Shown here: one piece after another, positions 16,123-22,730 of the stretch
How the letters are laid out: every line of letters starts with the position of its first letter
How positions within the stretch are numbered: position 1 is the stretch's first letter
IMG/VR virus record: IMGVR_UViG_3300017767_000096
Span: 1-27,629 of that record
Direction: 5' to 3' (one strand)
From: a virus
DNA length: 27,629 bases
Position numbers and translations under genes: made by a program
The notes under the pieces: model-generated
The model's database searches: none
Told to the model about the DNA's origin: nothing
What the model saw: only the letters and a program-made list of their open reading frames with translations

Positions 16123-16146
16123 CTAGGAGTCCACTCCTAGTATTTA
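16117..16146 (+). promoter_or_regulatory. Perfect 14-bp hairpin between genes 19 and 20
   Basis: TAAATACTAGGAGT (16117-16130) and ACTCCTAGTATTTA (16133-16146) are perfectly complementary; sterically the loop would be TCCA with 13 pairs. The right arm ends six bases before the gene 20 ATG and no T-run follows. The left arm contains AGGAG (16125-16129), which would be paired in RNA coming from gene 19. Confidence 0.85.
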
Positions 16147-16152
16147 CTTGAA

Positions 16153-17811
16153 ATGGCGAGATTATTTGGTTTCTCAATTGAAAATGGCGAAAAGACCCCA
16201 GCTGGATTGGTGTCTCCAGTACCACCGTCTAACAACGATGGTTCGGAACACTATGTCTCGTCGGGGTTTTATGGTTCGTATGTAGATATTGAAGGAGTAT
16301 ATAAAAACGAGAACGACCTCATTCGTAGATATCGTTCAATGGCACTCTACCCTGAGTGTGACGGTGCGATCGAAGATATTGTAAACGAAGCTATTGTTTC
16401 TGATACTAATGATAGCCCCATATCTATTGATCTTCAAAATCTCAATGCCAGTGATGGTATTAAAAAAATTGTAAGAGAAGAGTTTAAATATATTCTTGAA
16501 CTTCTTGATTTTGACAAGAAGGCTCATGAAATTTTCCGAAATTGGTATATTGATGGGAGACTTTATTATAATAAAGTTATTGATCAAAAGAAACCAGAAA
16601 ATGGTATTCAAGAACTAAGATATATCGATTCGTCTAAGATGCGATATGTTCGTCAAATAAAGAAATCCCCAAAGGATGCACTCAGTAATCTTGAAAGAGT
16701 CGCTGGCGGAGGTAGAGATAATCCACAAAATTATAATTTTCCAGAGTTAGAAGAGTATTTTATCTATACTCCTGGTAATTCACAATCGGGTGCTATTGCA
16801 AATTCCTTTACTGGTGGTAGTAGTAAAGGAATCAAAATGACTCGCGATTCTGTCACCTATTGTACTTCTGGTCTAGTAGATAGAAATAAGGGAACAACAC
16901 TTTCTTGGTTACACAAATCAATTAAACCTCTCAATCAATTGATGATGATTGAGGATGCTTTAGTCATCTATAGACTTTCAAGAGCACCAGAACGTAGAAT
17001 CTTTTACATTGACGTTGGTAATCTTCCTAAAGTTAAGGCAGAACAATATCTTCGTGATGTTATGATGCGTTACAGAAATAAATTAGTCTATGATGCAAAT
17101 ACAGGTGAGATTCGTGATGATAAAAAACACATGTCCATGATGGAAGACTTCTGGCTTCCTAGACGTGAAGGTGGTAGAGGAACTGAAATTTCTACACTTC
17201 CTGGTGGTCAGAACCTTGGTGAAATTACTGATATTAACTACTTTCAGAAAAAACTTTATCGTGCATTGAATGTTCCTGAAACTAGACTTCAAGGAGACAG
17301 TGGTTTTTCGTTAGGTCGTTCTTCTGAAATCTTAAGAGATGAAATCAAGTTTTCCAAGTTTGTTGGAAGAATGAGAAAAAGATTCTCTTCTATGTTTAAT
17401 GATATGTTGAAGACTCAACTTCTTCTTAAAAACGTAGTCACTCCTCAAGATTGGGAGTACATGTCTGACCACATTCAGTATGACTTCCTATATGATAATC
17501 ACTTCGCTGAACTGAAAGACTCTGAACTTCTTGAGAGTAGAATTAACCAAGCAACTCTGGTTGAACCATTCATTGGTAAGTATTATTCACAAGATTATGT
17601 CAGAAGAAATGTTCTCAGACAGACTGATGCTGAAATCAAGGAACAGGATCAACTGATTAAAGAGGAAATCAAGGATGGTAAGATTCCTGATCCTGCCGAA
17701 GTTCAGGATATGGAGATGGGTCAAATGGGTGGAGCTCCAAATGCAATTCAATCTCCCCCAGTTCCTGCAGAACCAGAACCTGACGAAACTCCCAAGGGTG
17801 GTGATATCTAA
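16153..17811 (+). CDS. 20: Portal vertex protein gp20
   Basis: Dodecameric portal of the T4 gp20 family, 552 residues (T4: 524). It forms the DNA channel at the unique vertex, initiates prohead assembly and docks the terminase. Conserved stretches include YRSMALYPECDGAIEDIVNEAIV, RNWYIDGRLYYNKVID, LRYIDSSKMRYVRQI, LNQLMMIEDALVIYRLSRAPERRIFYIDVGNLPK, FWLPRREGGRGTEISTLPGG and FSKFVGRMRKRFSSMF. The C-terminal ~35 residues are acidic and proline-rich. The start lies six bases after a 14-bp hairpin that overlaps an exact late promoter; no Shine-Dalgarno sequence is visible. It begins the prohead block 20-67-21-22-23. Confidence 0.97.
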   Translation: MARLFGFSIENGEKTPAGLVSPVPPSNNDGSEHYVSSGFYGSYVDIEGVYKNENDLIRRYRSMALYPECDGAIEDIVNEAIVSDTNDSPISIDLQNLNASDGIKKIVREEFKYILELLDFDKKAHEIFRNWYIDGRLYYNKVIDQKKPENGIQELRYIDSSKMRYVRQIKKSPKDALSNLERVAGGGRDNPQNYNFPELEEYFIYTPGNSQSGAIANSFTGGSSKGIKMTRDSVTYCTSGLVDRNKGTTLSWLHKSIKPLNQLMMIEDALVIYRLSRAPERRIFYIDVGNLPKVKAEQYLRDVMMRYRNKLVYDANTGEIRDDKKHMSMMEDFWLPRREGGRGTEISTLPGGQNLGEITDINYFQKKLYRALNVPETRLQGDSGFSLGRSSEILRDEIKFSKFVGRMRKRFSSMFNDMLKTQLLLKNVVTPQDWEYMSDHIQYDFLYDNHFAELKDSELLESRINQATLVEPFIGKYYSQDYVRRNVLRQTDAEIKEQDQLIKEEIKDGKIPDPAEVQDMEMGQMGGAPNAIQSPPVPAEPEPDETPKGGDI

Positions 17812-17814
17812 ATA
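17807..17814 (+). promoter_or_regulatory. Late promoter element with overlapping hairpin (17811-17834)
   Basis: TCTAAATA overlaps the gp20 stop. Its last four bases begin a hairpin: AATA, bulged A17815 and CTAA (17816-17819) pair with TTAG and TATT (17827-17834), with loop AACATTA. The right arm ends exactly where the next ATG (17835) begins. Predicted transcription start is near 17820, the loop. Confidence 0.55.
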
Positions 17815-17834
17815 ACTAAAACATTATTAGTATT

Positions 17835-18044
17835 ATGGAAGAATTAATGGATCTGTTAGTGAAGGACGAGTCTCCTTCTCAGGTCAGTGACGCTATCAAA
17901 GATATGTTGTTTGCAAAAACAGCATCGAAGATTGAAGATATCAGACCACAAGTAGCAACATCTATTTTTGATAACGATGTTGATCTCGACGAACCACAAG
18001 GTGAGGCAGAGTTTGACACCAGTGTCGATCTCGATGTTGAGTAA
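17835..18044 (+). CDS. 67: Prohead core protein, gp67-like
   Basis: A 69-residue acidic protein between the portal and protease genes, the position of T4 gene 67 (80 residues). The N-terminal half is helical, with the pattern AIKDMLFAKTASKIEDIRPQVATSIF, which aligns by eye with the T4 gp67 segment around LFAEAMAARTIDLIKEEKIAIARNF. The C-terminal half is rich in Asp and Glu (DNDVDLDEPQGEAEFD), as in T4, where the acidic tail is part of the internal prohead core and is cut by gp21. The assignment rests on position, size, charge and this weak helical match. A hairpin abuts the start codon directly and no Shine-Dalgarno sequence is present. Confidence 0.7.
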   Translation: MEELMDLLVKDESPSQVSDAIKDMLFAKTASKIEDIRPQVATSIFDNDVDLDEPQGEAEFDTSVDLDVE

Positions 18045-18045
18045 A

Positions 18046-18053
18046 TATAAATA
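18046..18053 (+). promoter_or_regulatory. Late promoter (exact TATAAATA) before the small ORF and gene 21
   Basis: An exact T4 late core two bases after the gp67-like stop. Predicted transcription start is near 18059. The leader has TAGGGA (18065-18070) as ribosome binding site, six bases before the ATG at 18077. No convincing overlapping hairpin, unlike the promoters before genes 20 and 67. Confidence 0.8.
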
Positions 18054-18076
18054 AAATCATACACTAGGGATTAACA

Positions 18077-18343
18077 ATGGCTAGGACATTAATTATTGGT
18101 AATGAGATTGTGGTCCCCACTACGTTTGGGGCTGCTAGTTCATTAGCACAAGCTACAGTATTGAGAGTAGTTAATGTTTCTGGTTCCTCAGCTACTATTG
18201 GAGTCTCAACAATGGTAGGTGCAGCTACAACAAGTTTTATCACCATTCCCTCAGGAACAGTTGAATATATTGAGAAAAAACCAAATGATGTTGTATATGG
18301 AACTGGCACATCCAGAGCCGCTAAAGTAGGTTACACAGGTTAA
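18077..18343 (+). CDS. Small beta-rich protein in the position of gene 68
   Basis: An 88-residue protein between the gp67-like gene and protease gene 21, where T4 has gene 68 (an acidic prohead core protein). It does not look like gp68. It is rich in Val, Thr, Ser, Ala and Gly with strand-like segments (RTLIIGNEIVVPTTF, ATVLRVVNVSGSSATIGVSTM, TSFITIPSGTVEYIEKKPNDVVYG). The plan of a short strand, a substituted V-N-V/T turn, then 'IPxxxxxYIxKxP' resembles the small beta-rich protein at 9160-9492. It is more likely a surface or decoration protein than a core protein. A good ribosome binding site and its own late promoter support expression. Confidence 0.75.
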   Translation: MARTLIIGNEIVVPTTFGAASSLAQATVLRVVNVSGSSATIGVSTMVGAATTSFITIPSGTVEYIEKKPNDVVYGTGTSRAAKVGYTG

Positions 18344-18347
18344 ATCA

Positions 18348-18998
18348 ATGAAACTCATCAGAGAAGAAATCGAAACAGTTGATTTTATCGTTGAAGAACG
18401 CAACGGTAAGAAGAATATGTTCATTGAGGGTATTTTCCTCCAAGGAAACCTTAAGAACAGAAATGGTCGTATGTACCCAATGGAAACTCTGAGAAGAGAA
18501 GTCCAGAGATACACAGAAAACCACGTAAATTCTGGGAGGGCTCTTGGAGAACTCGGACATCCAGATGGCCCGACTGTCAATTTGGACCGCGTCAGTCACA
18601 AAATTGTTTCACTCAAAGAGAATGGAACAAACTTCATCGGTAAGGCTAAGATCCTTTCTACTCCAATGGGTAAGATTGCGGAGTCCCTCATTAGTGAAGG
18701 CGTTAAGTTGGGTGTTTCTAGTAGAGGAATTGGTTCACTCAAACAGACGAGAGAAGGCGTAAATGTTGTTGGTGATGACTTTATGTTGTCAACTGCAGCT
18801 GACATCGTAGCTGATCCTTCAGCACCAGATGCTTTTGTTGAAGGCATCATGGAAGGTAAAGATTGGATTTGGGAAGGTGGTATCCTTCGTGAATCATTAG
18901 CTAAAAAAACCTACAAACAAATCAACACTCTGGTAACTCAGGGTGAACTTGATGAGAAAAAACTCGATGTATTCAATAATTTCTTGAATAACCTGTGA
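18348..18998 (+). CDS. 21: Prohead core protease gp21
   Basis: Serine protease of the T4 gp21 family (herpesvirus-assemblin-like fold), 216 residues (T4: 212). After prohead assembly it cuts scaffold, core and capsid proteins after (L/I)-x-E. Family motifs are IFLQGNLKNRNGRMYP, the histidine in LGELGHPDGP (His71), VSHKI, and the nucleophile region LGVSSRGIGSL (Ser124/Ser125), followed by DFMLSTAADIVADPSAPDAFVEGI. The gap to the upstream ORF is only four bases, suggesting coupled expression. Substrates are nearby: gp22, the gp67-like protein and gp23. Confidence 0.95.
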   Translation: MKLIREEIETVDFIVEERNGKKNMFIEGIFLQGNLKNRNGRMYPMETLRREVQRYTENHVNSGRALGELGHPDGPTVNLDRVSHKIVSLKENGTNFIGKAKILSTPMGKIAESLISEGVKLGVSSRGIGSLKQTREGVNVVGDDFMLSTAADIVADPSAPDAFVEGIMEGKDWIWEGGILRESLAKKTYKQINTLVTQGELDEKKLDVFNNFLNNL

Positions 18999-19017
18999 GT
19001 GCTTAAAAATACTAATT

Positions 19018-19025
19018 TATAAATA
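19018..19025 (+). promoter_or_regulatory. Late promoter (exact TATAAATA) before gene 22
   Basis: An exact T4 late core 38 bases before the gene 22 ATG. Predicted transcription start is near 19031, so the RNA would begin with a small hairpin (19032-19049) followed at once by a Shine-Dalgarno GGAG (19050-19053). It is the nearest recognisable late promoter upstream of gene 23. Confidence 0.8.
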
Positions 19026-19031
19026 AATATA

Positions 19032-19049
19032 GATTAAAATAGGTTAATC
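19032..19049 (+). promoter_or_regulatory. 5'-terminal leader hairpin of the gene 22 late transcript
   Basis: GATTAA (19032-19037) and TTAATC (19044-19049) flank loop AATAGG. The stem would sit at the extreme 5' end of RNA from the 19018 promoter and leave the ribosome binding site free. Such a 5' stem can protect mRNA from decay; this role is inferred. Confidence 0.5.
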
Positions 19050-19063
19050 GGAGTAGTTCAACA

Positions 19064-20140
19064 ATGTCTCGTGGAGATTTACAAGAAATGGAGCAATCTA
19101 AAACTGCTGTGAACGCGAACGCTAAGCCTGCTGAGTCAATGCCTAAATTGACTGATCCAGGCACACAGCTCGGTAGTGTAGAAGATCTCGGTGGTCCAAC
19201 CCCCGAAAACTACAAACCTGATGATGATTCGGCAAAGCTCAGAGAGCCCAAGATCGCAACCGTCAAGGATGTAGTTAACAGAGGTGCTAAAGCCGCAGAT
19301 TCAATGAAGAAAATGGCTAAAGAAGAAGCTGAAACCACTGAAGAAGAGGTTGTAGCTGAATCTGAGACTACCGAAGAGGAAGTCGTTTCTGAAGAAGAAA
19401 CCACTCAAGAAGAGTATAACGTCGAAGAAGACGTTAACGCTCTCCTCGGTGGTGAAGAACTCTCCGAAGAATTTAGAGAAAAGGCTAAGGTCATCTTTGA
19501 AGCCGCCCTTAACTCTAAAGCAAAAGAAATTCAGGAAGCTCTTGAAGTACAATACTCTGAGAGACTTGCTGAAGAAAAAGAAGGTCTGAAAGACGTTCTT
19601 ACTGAAAGAGTCGATGCCTATCTTGAGTATGTCTGCGAAGAGTGGATGACCGAGAATGAATTGGCTGTCGATCACGGTCTGAAGACCGAAATGACTGAAT
19701 CATTCCTTTCTGGAATGAAGGGTCTTTTTGAAGAACATTATGTAACAATCCCTGAAGAAAAATATGATGTGCTAGAAAGCATGGTAGAAAAACTTGATGA
19801 AATGGAGACCAAGCTCAATGAGCAAATTGACAAGAACATCGATTTAAACAAGCGTTTGGCTGAGTCCACCGCTGATTCGATTCTTGATCAAATTTCTGAA
19901 GGCTTAGCGGCCACTCAGAAAGAGAAGCTCGCCTCACTTGCCGAAAGTGTTGAGTTTGAAAGTGAAACCGAATATCGTGAAAAGTTGGAAACCTTGAGGG
20001 AGTCATATTTCTCCACTAAGGGACCATCTCCAAAAGTAGCCCAACAACAGACATTGTCTGAGGGTGTAGATACAACAGAAGCTCCTGTTACAGGAACTAT
20101 GGACGCATATCTGCGTTCCCTGGGCGCTTTTAAAAAGTGA
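19064..20140 (+). CDS. 22: Prohead scaffold protein gp22
   Basis: Major internal scaffold, 358 residues (T4 gp22: 269). It is very acidic, with Glu-rich repeats at about 85-130 (EEAETTEEEVVAESETTEEEV) and long helical coiled-coil-like stretches thereafter (KVIFEAALNSKAKEIQEALEVQYSERLAEEKEGLKDVL, LVEKLDEMETKLNEQIDKNIDLNKRLAEST). The C-terminus (MDAYLRSLGAFKK) is typical of T4-like scaffolds and precedes gene 23 directly. Several (L/I)-x-E sites for gp21 are present, as expected for a protein that is degraded after assembly. The low-complexity acidic region explains the extra length over T4. A late promoter and GGAG lie upstream. Confidence 0.93.
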   Translation: MSRGDLQEMEQSKTAVNANAKPAESMPKLTDPGTQLGSVEDLGGPTPENYKPDDDSAKLREPKIATVKDVVNRGAKAADSMKKMAKEEAETTEEEVVAESETTEEEVVSEEETTQEEYNVEEDVNALLGGEELSEEFREKAKVIFEAALNSKAKEIQEALEVQYSERLAEEKEGLKDVLTERVDAYLEYVCEEWMTENELAVDHGLKTEMTESFLSGMKGLFEEHYVTIPEEKYDVLESMVEKLDEMETKLNEQIDKNIDLNKRLAESTADSILDQISEGLAATQKEKLASLAESVEFESETEYREKLETLRESYFSTKGPSPKVAQQQTLSEGVDTTEAPVTGTMDAYLRSLGAFKK

Positions 20141-20183
20141 ATTTAACATTAATTCAAACAATTAACTTATAGGTAAAAAAGCA

Positions 20184-21608
20184 ATGTTTCAATCCGAAAG
20201 ATTGCAGGAAAAGTGGGCACCACTTCTCGACTATGATGGTCTTGATTCAATCAAAGATTCTCACCGTCGTGCTGTAACCGCAGTCCTGTTAGAAAACCAA
20301 GAAAAATTCCTCAAAGAGGAAGCAGCATTCTCATCAGGTATCAACCTGATGGAAACCCCCACCATGAACACCAACAGTGGTGCTTCTTCAGCTGGTTTCT
20401 CAGCTGATGCAACCGCCGCTGGTCCTGTTGCTGGTTTCGACCCCGTTCTGATCTCCCTGATCAGACGTGCAATGCCTAACCTGGTCGCTTATGACTTGGC
20501 TGGTGTTCAACCAATGAACGGTCCTACTGGACTCATCTTCGCAATGAGATCCCGTCTACAAGATCAGAATGGTGCTGAGACCTTCTTCGACGAAGTCGAT
20601 ACAGCATTCTCTGGTCAGGATAAGAACCGTGACGTAACTTCTGGATTCGCAGACGCAGCCGCTGGTATTGGTACTACTGCACAAAATGGACCAAACCCAG
20701 CTGTACTAAACCCTGTTGGAACAGCTACCTCTACCGCATATAATGTCGGTGGTGGTATGAGAACCGACGACGCTGAGAATCTTGATGGCACTGGTAACAA
20801 TGCCTTCAACCAGATGGCTTTCTCTATCGAGAAAGTTACTGTAACGGCTAAGTCTAGAGCACTGAAGGCTGAGTACAGTTTAGAACTGGCTCAAGACCTT
20901 AAGGCTATCCACGGTCTGAACGCTGAAGCCGAATTGGCTAACATCCTCTCAACAGAAATTCTGGCTGAGATCAACCGTGAAGTCATCAGAACAATCTACA
21001 AGGTTGCTGAACAAGGCGCTGTTTCTAACACCGCTACTGCTGGTGTCTTCGACCTGGACGTTGATTCCAATGGTCGTTGGTCCGTTGAGAAGTTCAAGGG
21101 TCTTCTGTTCCAAATCGAAAGAGACGCTAACGCGATCGCCCAAAGAACTCGTAGAGGGAAGGGCAACATGGTTCTGTGTTCCGCAGACGTTGCTTCCGCA
21201 CTTACGATGGCTGGTATCCTGGATTACACTCCAGCACTGAACTCCAACCTGAACGTAGATGACACCGGTAACACCTTTGCTGGTACGATTAACGGTAAGT
21301 TTAAGGTCTACATTGACCCATACGCCGCTAACCTCACTTCAGGTAACTCAGCTGGTGGTAACCAGTACTATGTTGTTGGTTATAAGGGTTCTTCCCCTTA
21401 TGACGCTGGACTGTTCTATTGTCCTTATGTTCCTCTCCAGATGGTTCGTGCCGTCGGTGAGAACTCCTTCCAGCCAAAAATTGGCTTCAAAACCCGTTAC
21501 GGGATTGTCGCTAACCCATTCGCTGAAGGTGTTACTCAAGGCCTCGGAAGACTCCGTGTTAACTCCAACCGTTACTACAGAAGAGTTGCTGTTAAGAACC
21601 TCATGTGA
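20184..21608 (+). CDS. 23: Major capsid protein gp23
   Basis: HK97-fold major capsid protein of the T4 gp23 family, 474 residues (T4: 521). The N-terminal delta region (SERLQEKWAPLLD ... AVLLENQEKFLKEE) is removed by gp21; the likely cut is after Glu57 in LME/T, which fits the (L/I)-x-E rule. Conserved parts are DPVLISLIRRAMPNLVAYDLAGVQPMNGPTGLIFAMRSR, KSRALKAEYSLELAQDLKAIHGLNAEAELANILSTEI and FKVYIDPYAA through YKGSSPYDAGLFYCPYVPLQM to FKTRYGIVANPF. Codons are more C- and G-rich than in neighbouring genes, as expected for high expression. There is no late core in the 43-base gap upstream, so it probably depends on the gene 22 promoter. A strong terminator follows. Confidence 0.98.
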   Translation: MFQSERLQEKWAPLLDYDGLDSIKDSHRRAVTAVLLENQEKFLKEEAAFSSGINLMETPTMNTNSGASSAGFSADATAAGPVAGFDPVLISLIRRAMPNLVAYDLAGVQPMNGPTGLIFAMRSRLQDQNGAETFFDEVDTAFSGQDKNRDVTSGFADAAAGIGTTAQNGPNPAVLNPVGTATSTAYNVGGGMRTDDAENLDGTGNNAFNQMAFSIEKVTVTAKSRALKAEYSLELAQDLKAIHGLNAEAELANILSTEILAEINREVIRTIYKVAEQGAVSNTATAGVFDLDVDSNGRWSVEKFKGLLFQIERDANAIAQRTRRGKGNMVLCSADVASALTMAGILDYTPALNSNLNVDDTGNTFAGTINGKFKVYIDPYAANLTSGNSAGGNQYYVVGYKGSSPYDAGLFYCPYVPLQMVRAVGENSFQPKIGFKTRYGIVANPFAEGVTQGLGRLRVNSNRYYRRVAVKNLM

Positions 21609-21609
21609 T

Positions 21610-21714
21610 ATGAGTGGATGTTGTGGGGCTGGATGTCCCACTTGTCCTTTCAGACCCCCATCTCGGGGGTCTTTTTTATGCTTACTGATAAATACTAAAA
21701 AAGAGTGCCGATAG
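21610..21714 (+). CDS. 34-residue CCGxGCxxCP micro-protein after gp23
   Basis: A short ORF whose ATG starts one base after the gp23 stop (TGATATG) and whose TAG ends immediately before the gp3 ATG. It begins MSGCCGAGCPTCPFRPP. The cysteine cluster C4-C5-G-A-G-C9-P-T-C12-P matches the CCGxGCxxCP pattern of DUF5522 and of 'oxidoreductase-like' N-terminal motifs, where the cysteines are presumed to bind metal. The exact fit between gp23 and gp3 and this non-random motif argue for a real gene. Against it, an intrinsic terminator (21652-21677) lies inside, so terminated transcripts lack its stop codon. It could be a true micro-protein, a leader peptide controlling read-through, or chance. Confidence 0.55.
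   Translation: MSGCCGAGCPTCPFRPPSRGSFLCLLINTKKECR
21652..21677 (+). terminator. Intrinsic terminator after gene 23
   Basis: AGACCCCC (21652-21659) pairs with GGGGGTCT (21665-21672) around loop ATCTC, followed by five more Ts (21673-21677). This is the only textbook rho-independent terminator in the window. It separates the very highly expressed capsid gene from gp3 and the recombination genes. Confidence 0.92.
21687..21694 (+). promoter_or_regulatory. Late promoter element before gene 3
   Basis: GATAAATA ten bases after the terminator and 20 bases before the gene 3 ATG. Predicted transcription start is near 21700. It would restart transcription of gp3-uvsY after termination behind gene 23. 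Confidence 0.7.
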
Positions 21715-22296
21715 ATGGCGACAAGAAAAAGACAGGATAGAGATCCAACAAAAAAAGCTATTCCTACTTCACAACCAGAAAATAGAAGTTTCCTAATTCC
21801 AAATAGTTTTGGGTTTACTGTTGAAAGATCTCCTACAGTAGGTTTCTTTGGTAGTGTCATTAATGTACCAGGATTTACCCTGGGTGTTGTCGCTCAATCT
21901 ACCTTCCTAAAGGACATTCCAAGACCTGGTGAGATTCTATCATTTGAAGATCTTACTTTGACATTCATGGTTGATGAGGGACTTCAAAATTACTTAGAAA
22001 TTGATAAGTGGATGAGAGGACTTGGTTTCCCTGAGGATATTCAACAGATTTATGACTTGCAGGATCAATCTGACATTGATCGTATTGGTTTAAATATCTA
22101 TTCCGATGCTACTCTGACAATTTATAACAATCAGATAAAACCAGCATTTAGAGTTATATTCAAAGATCTGTTTCCCTACTACTTAAGTCCTCTTGAGTTT
22201 AATGCACAGACATCTGAAGCTGAAGCCTTGACATGTCAGGTATCATTTAAGTATTCTATCTACACTATTGAGCCAGGTGCTGGCGATTGTTGCTAA
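21715..22296 (+). CDS. 3: Tail completion and sheath stabiliser protein gp3
   Basis: A 193-residue protein that I assign to the T4 gp3 family (176 residues in T4), which finishes the tail tube tip. Supporting stretches are FTVERSPTVGFFGSVINVPGFTLGV, DIPRPGEILSFEDLTLTFMVDEGLQNYLEIDKWMRGLGFP and LEFNAQTSEAEALTCQVSFKYSIYTIEP, which look like a tail-tube-related fold. As I recall, marine T4-like phages place gene 3 between 23 and uvsY, unlike T4, and this layout fits. The C-terminus ends GDCC with two cysteines. The stop overlaps the uvsY start. Since gp3, gp15 and gp19 share folds, the assignment is by position and memory of the family. Confidence 0.78.
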   Translation: MATRKRQDRDPTKKAIPTSQPENRSFLIPNSFGFTVERSPTVGFFGSVINVPGFTLGVVAQSTFLKDIPRPGEILSFEDLTLTFMVDEGLQNYLEIDKWMRGLGFPEDIQQIYDLQDQSDIDRIGLNIYSDATLTIYNNQIKPAFRVIFKDLFPYYLSPLEFNAQTSEAEALTCQVSFKYSIYTIEPGAGDCC

Positions 22297-22730
22297 TGAT
22301 TGACTTACCTCAGATTCAGAAAATGTGGGAACAGGATTCCAAAATTGATCCTGATAATTTACATACTGAATCATTGAACATACCCGTGCTTCATGCAAAA
22401 TATCATGATCTATACAATAATCTGATTCTTCTAAGAAAGAAATCAGAACAACAAAGAAAGAATATCAGGCACGAAAGGTATGAATACTTTTCTGGTAAAT
22501 CTGACCCTGAGGTTTATGTGAAGAGTCCTTTTCCTAAGAAGATTCGCGACAAAGATACGATGCAAAAGTATCTTGATGCTGATGAAAAACTTTCTAATTC
22601 ATCATTGAAGATTGATTACTATGATACGATGTTGAAATATATTGAAGAGATACTCAAACAAATTTCTAATAGGACATATCAAATCAAGAACGCGATCGAA
22701 TTCATGAGGTTTAGTTCAGGAATGGGGTAA
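22296..22730 (+). CDS. uvsY: UvsY recombination mediator
   Basis: Recombination mediator that loads UvsX recombinase on ssDNA coated with gp32. It has 144 residues against 137 in T4. It is helical and basic, with the UvsY pattern ALxRKxSEQQRKNIRHERYEYFSGKSDPEVY (T4: ...ARLDYYSGRGD...), DKDTMQKYLDADEKLSNSSLKIDYYDTMLKYIEEIL, and a C-terminal ...SNRTYQIKNAIEFMRFSSG matching T4 ...SRGFAIKHIQDMRAFEAGK. The frame is open upstream to a TTG at 22287, but the ATG at 22296 overlapping the gp3 stop (TAATG) is the natural start. It is followed by another TAATG overlap. Confidence 0.93.
   Translation: MIDLPQIQKMWEQDSKIDPDNLHTESLNIPVLHAKYHDLYNNLILLRKKSEQQRKNIRHERYEYFSGKSDPEVYVKSPFPKKIRDKDTMQKYLDADEKLSNSSLKIDYYDTMLKYIEEILKQISNRTYQIKNAIEFMRFSSGMG

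Noticed and set aside
21348-21860. 170-codon open frame on the minus strand across the gp23-gp3 junction
   Set aside because: It is antisense to two well-supported genes and to the terminator, has no recognisable motif or promoter, and its codons mirror those of gp23. All real genes here run on the + strand.
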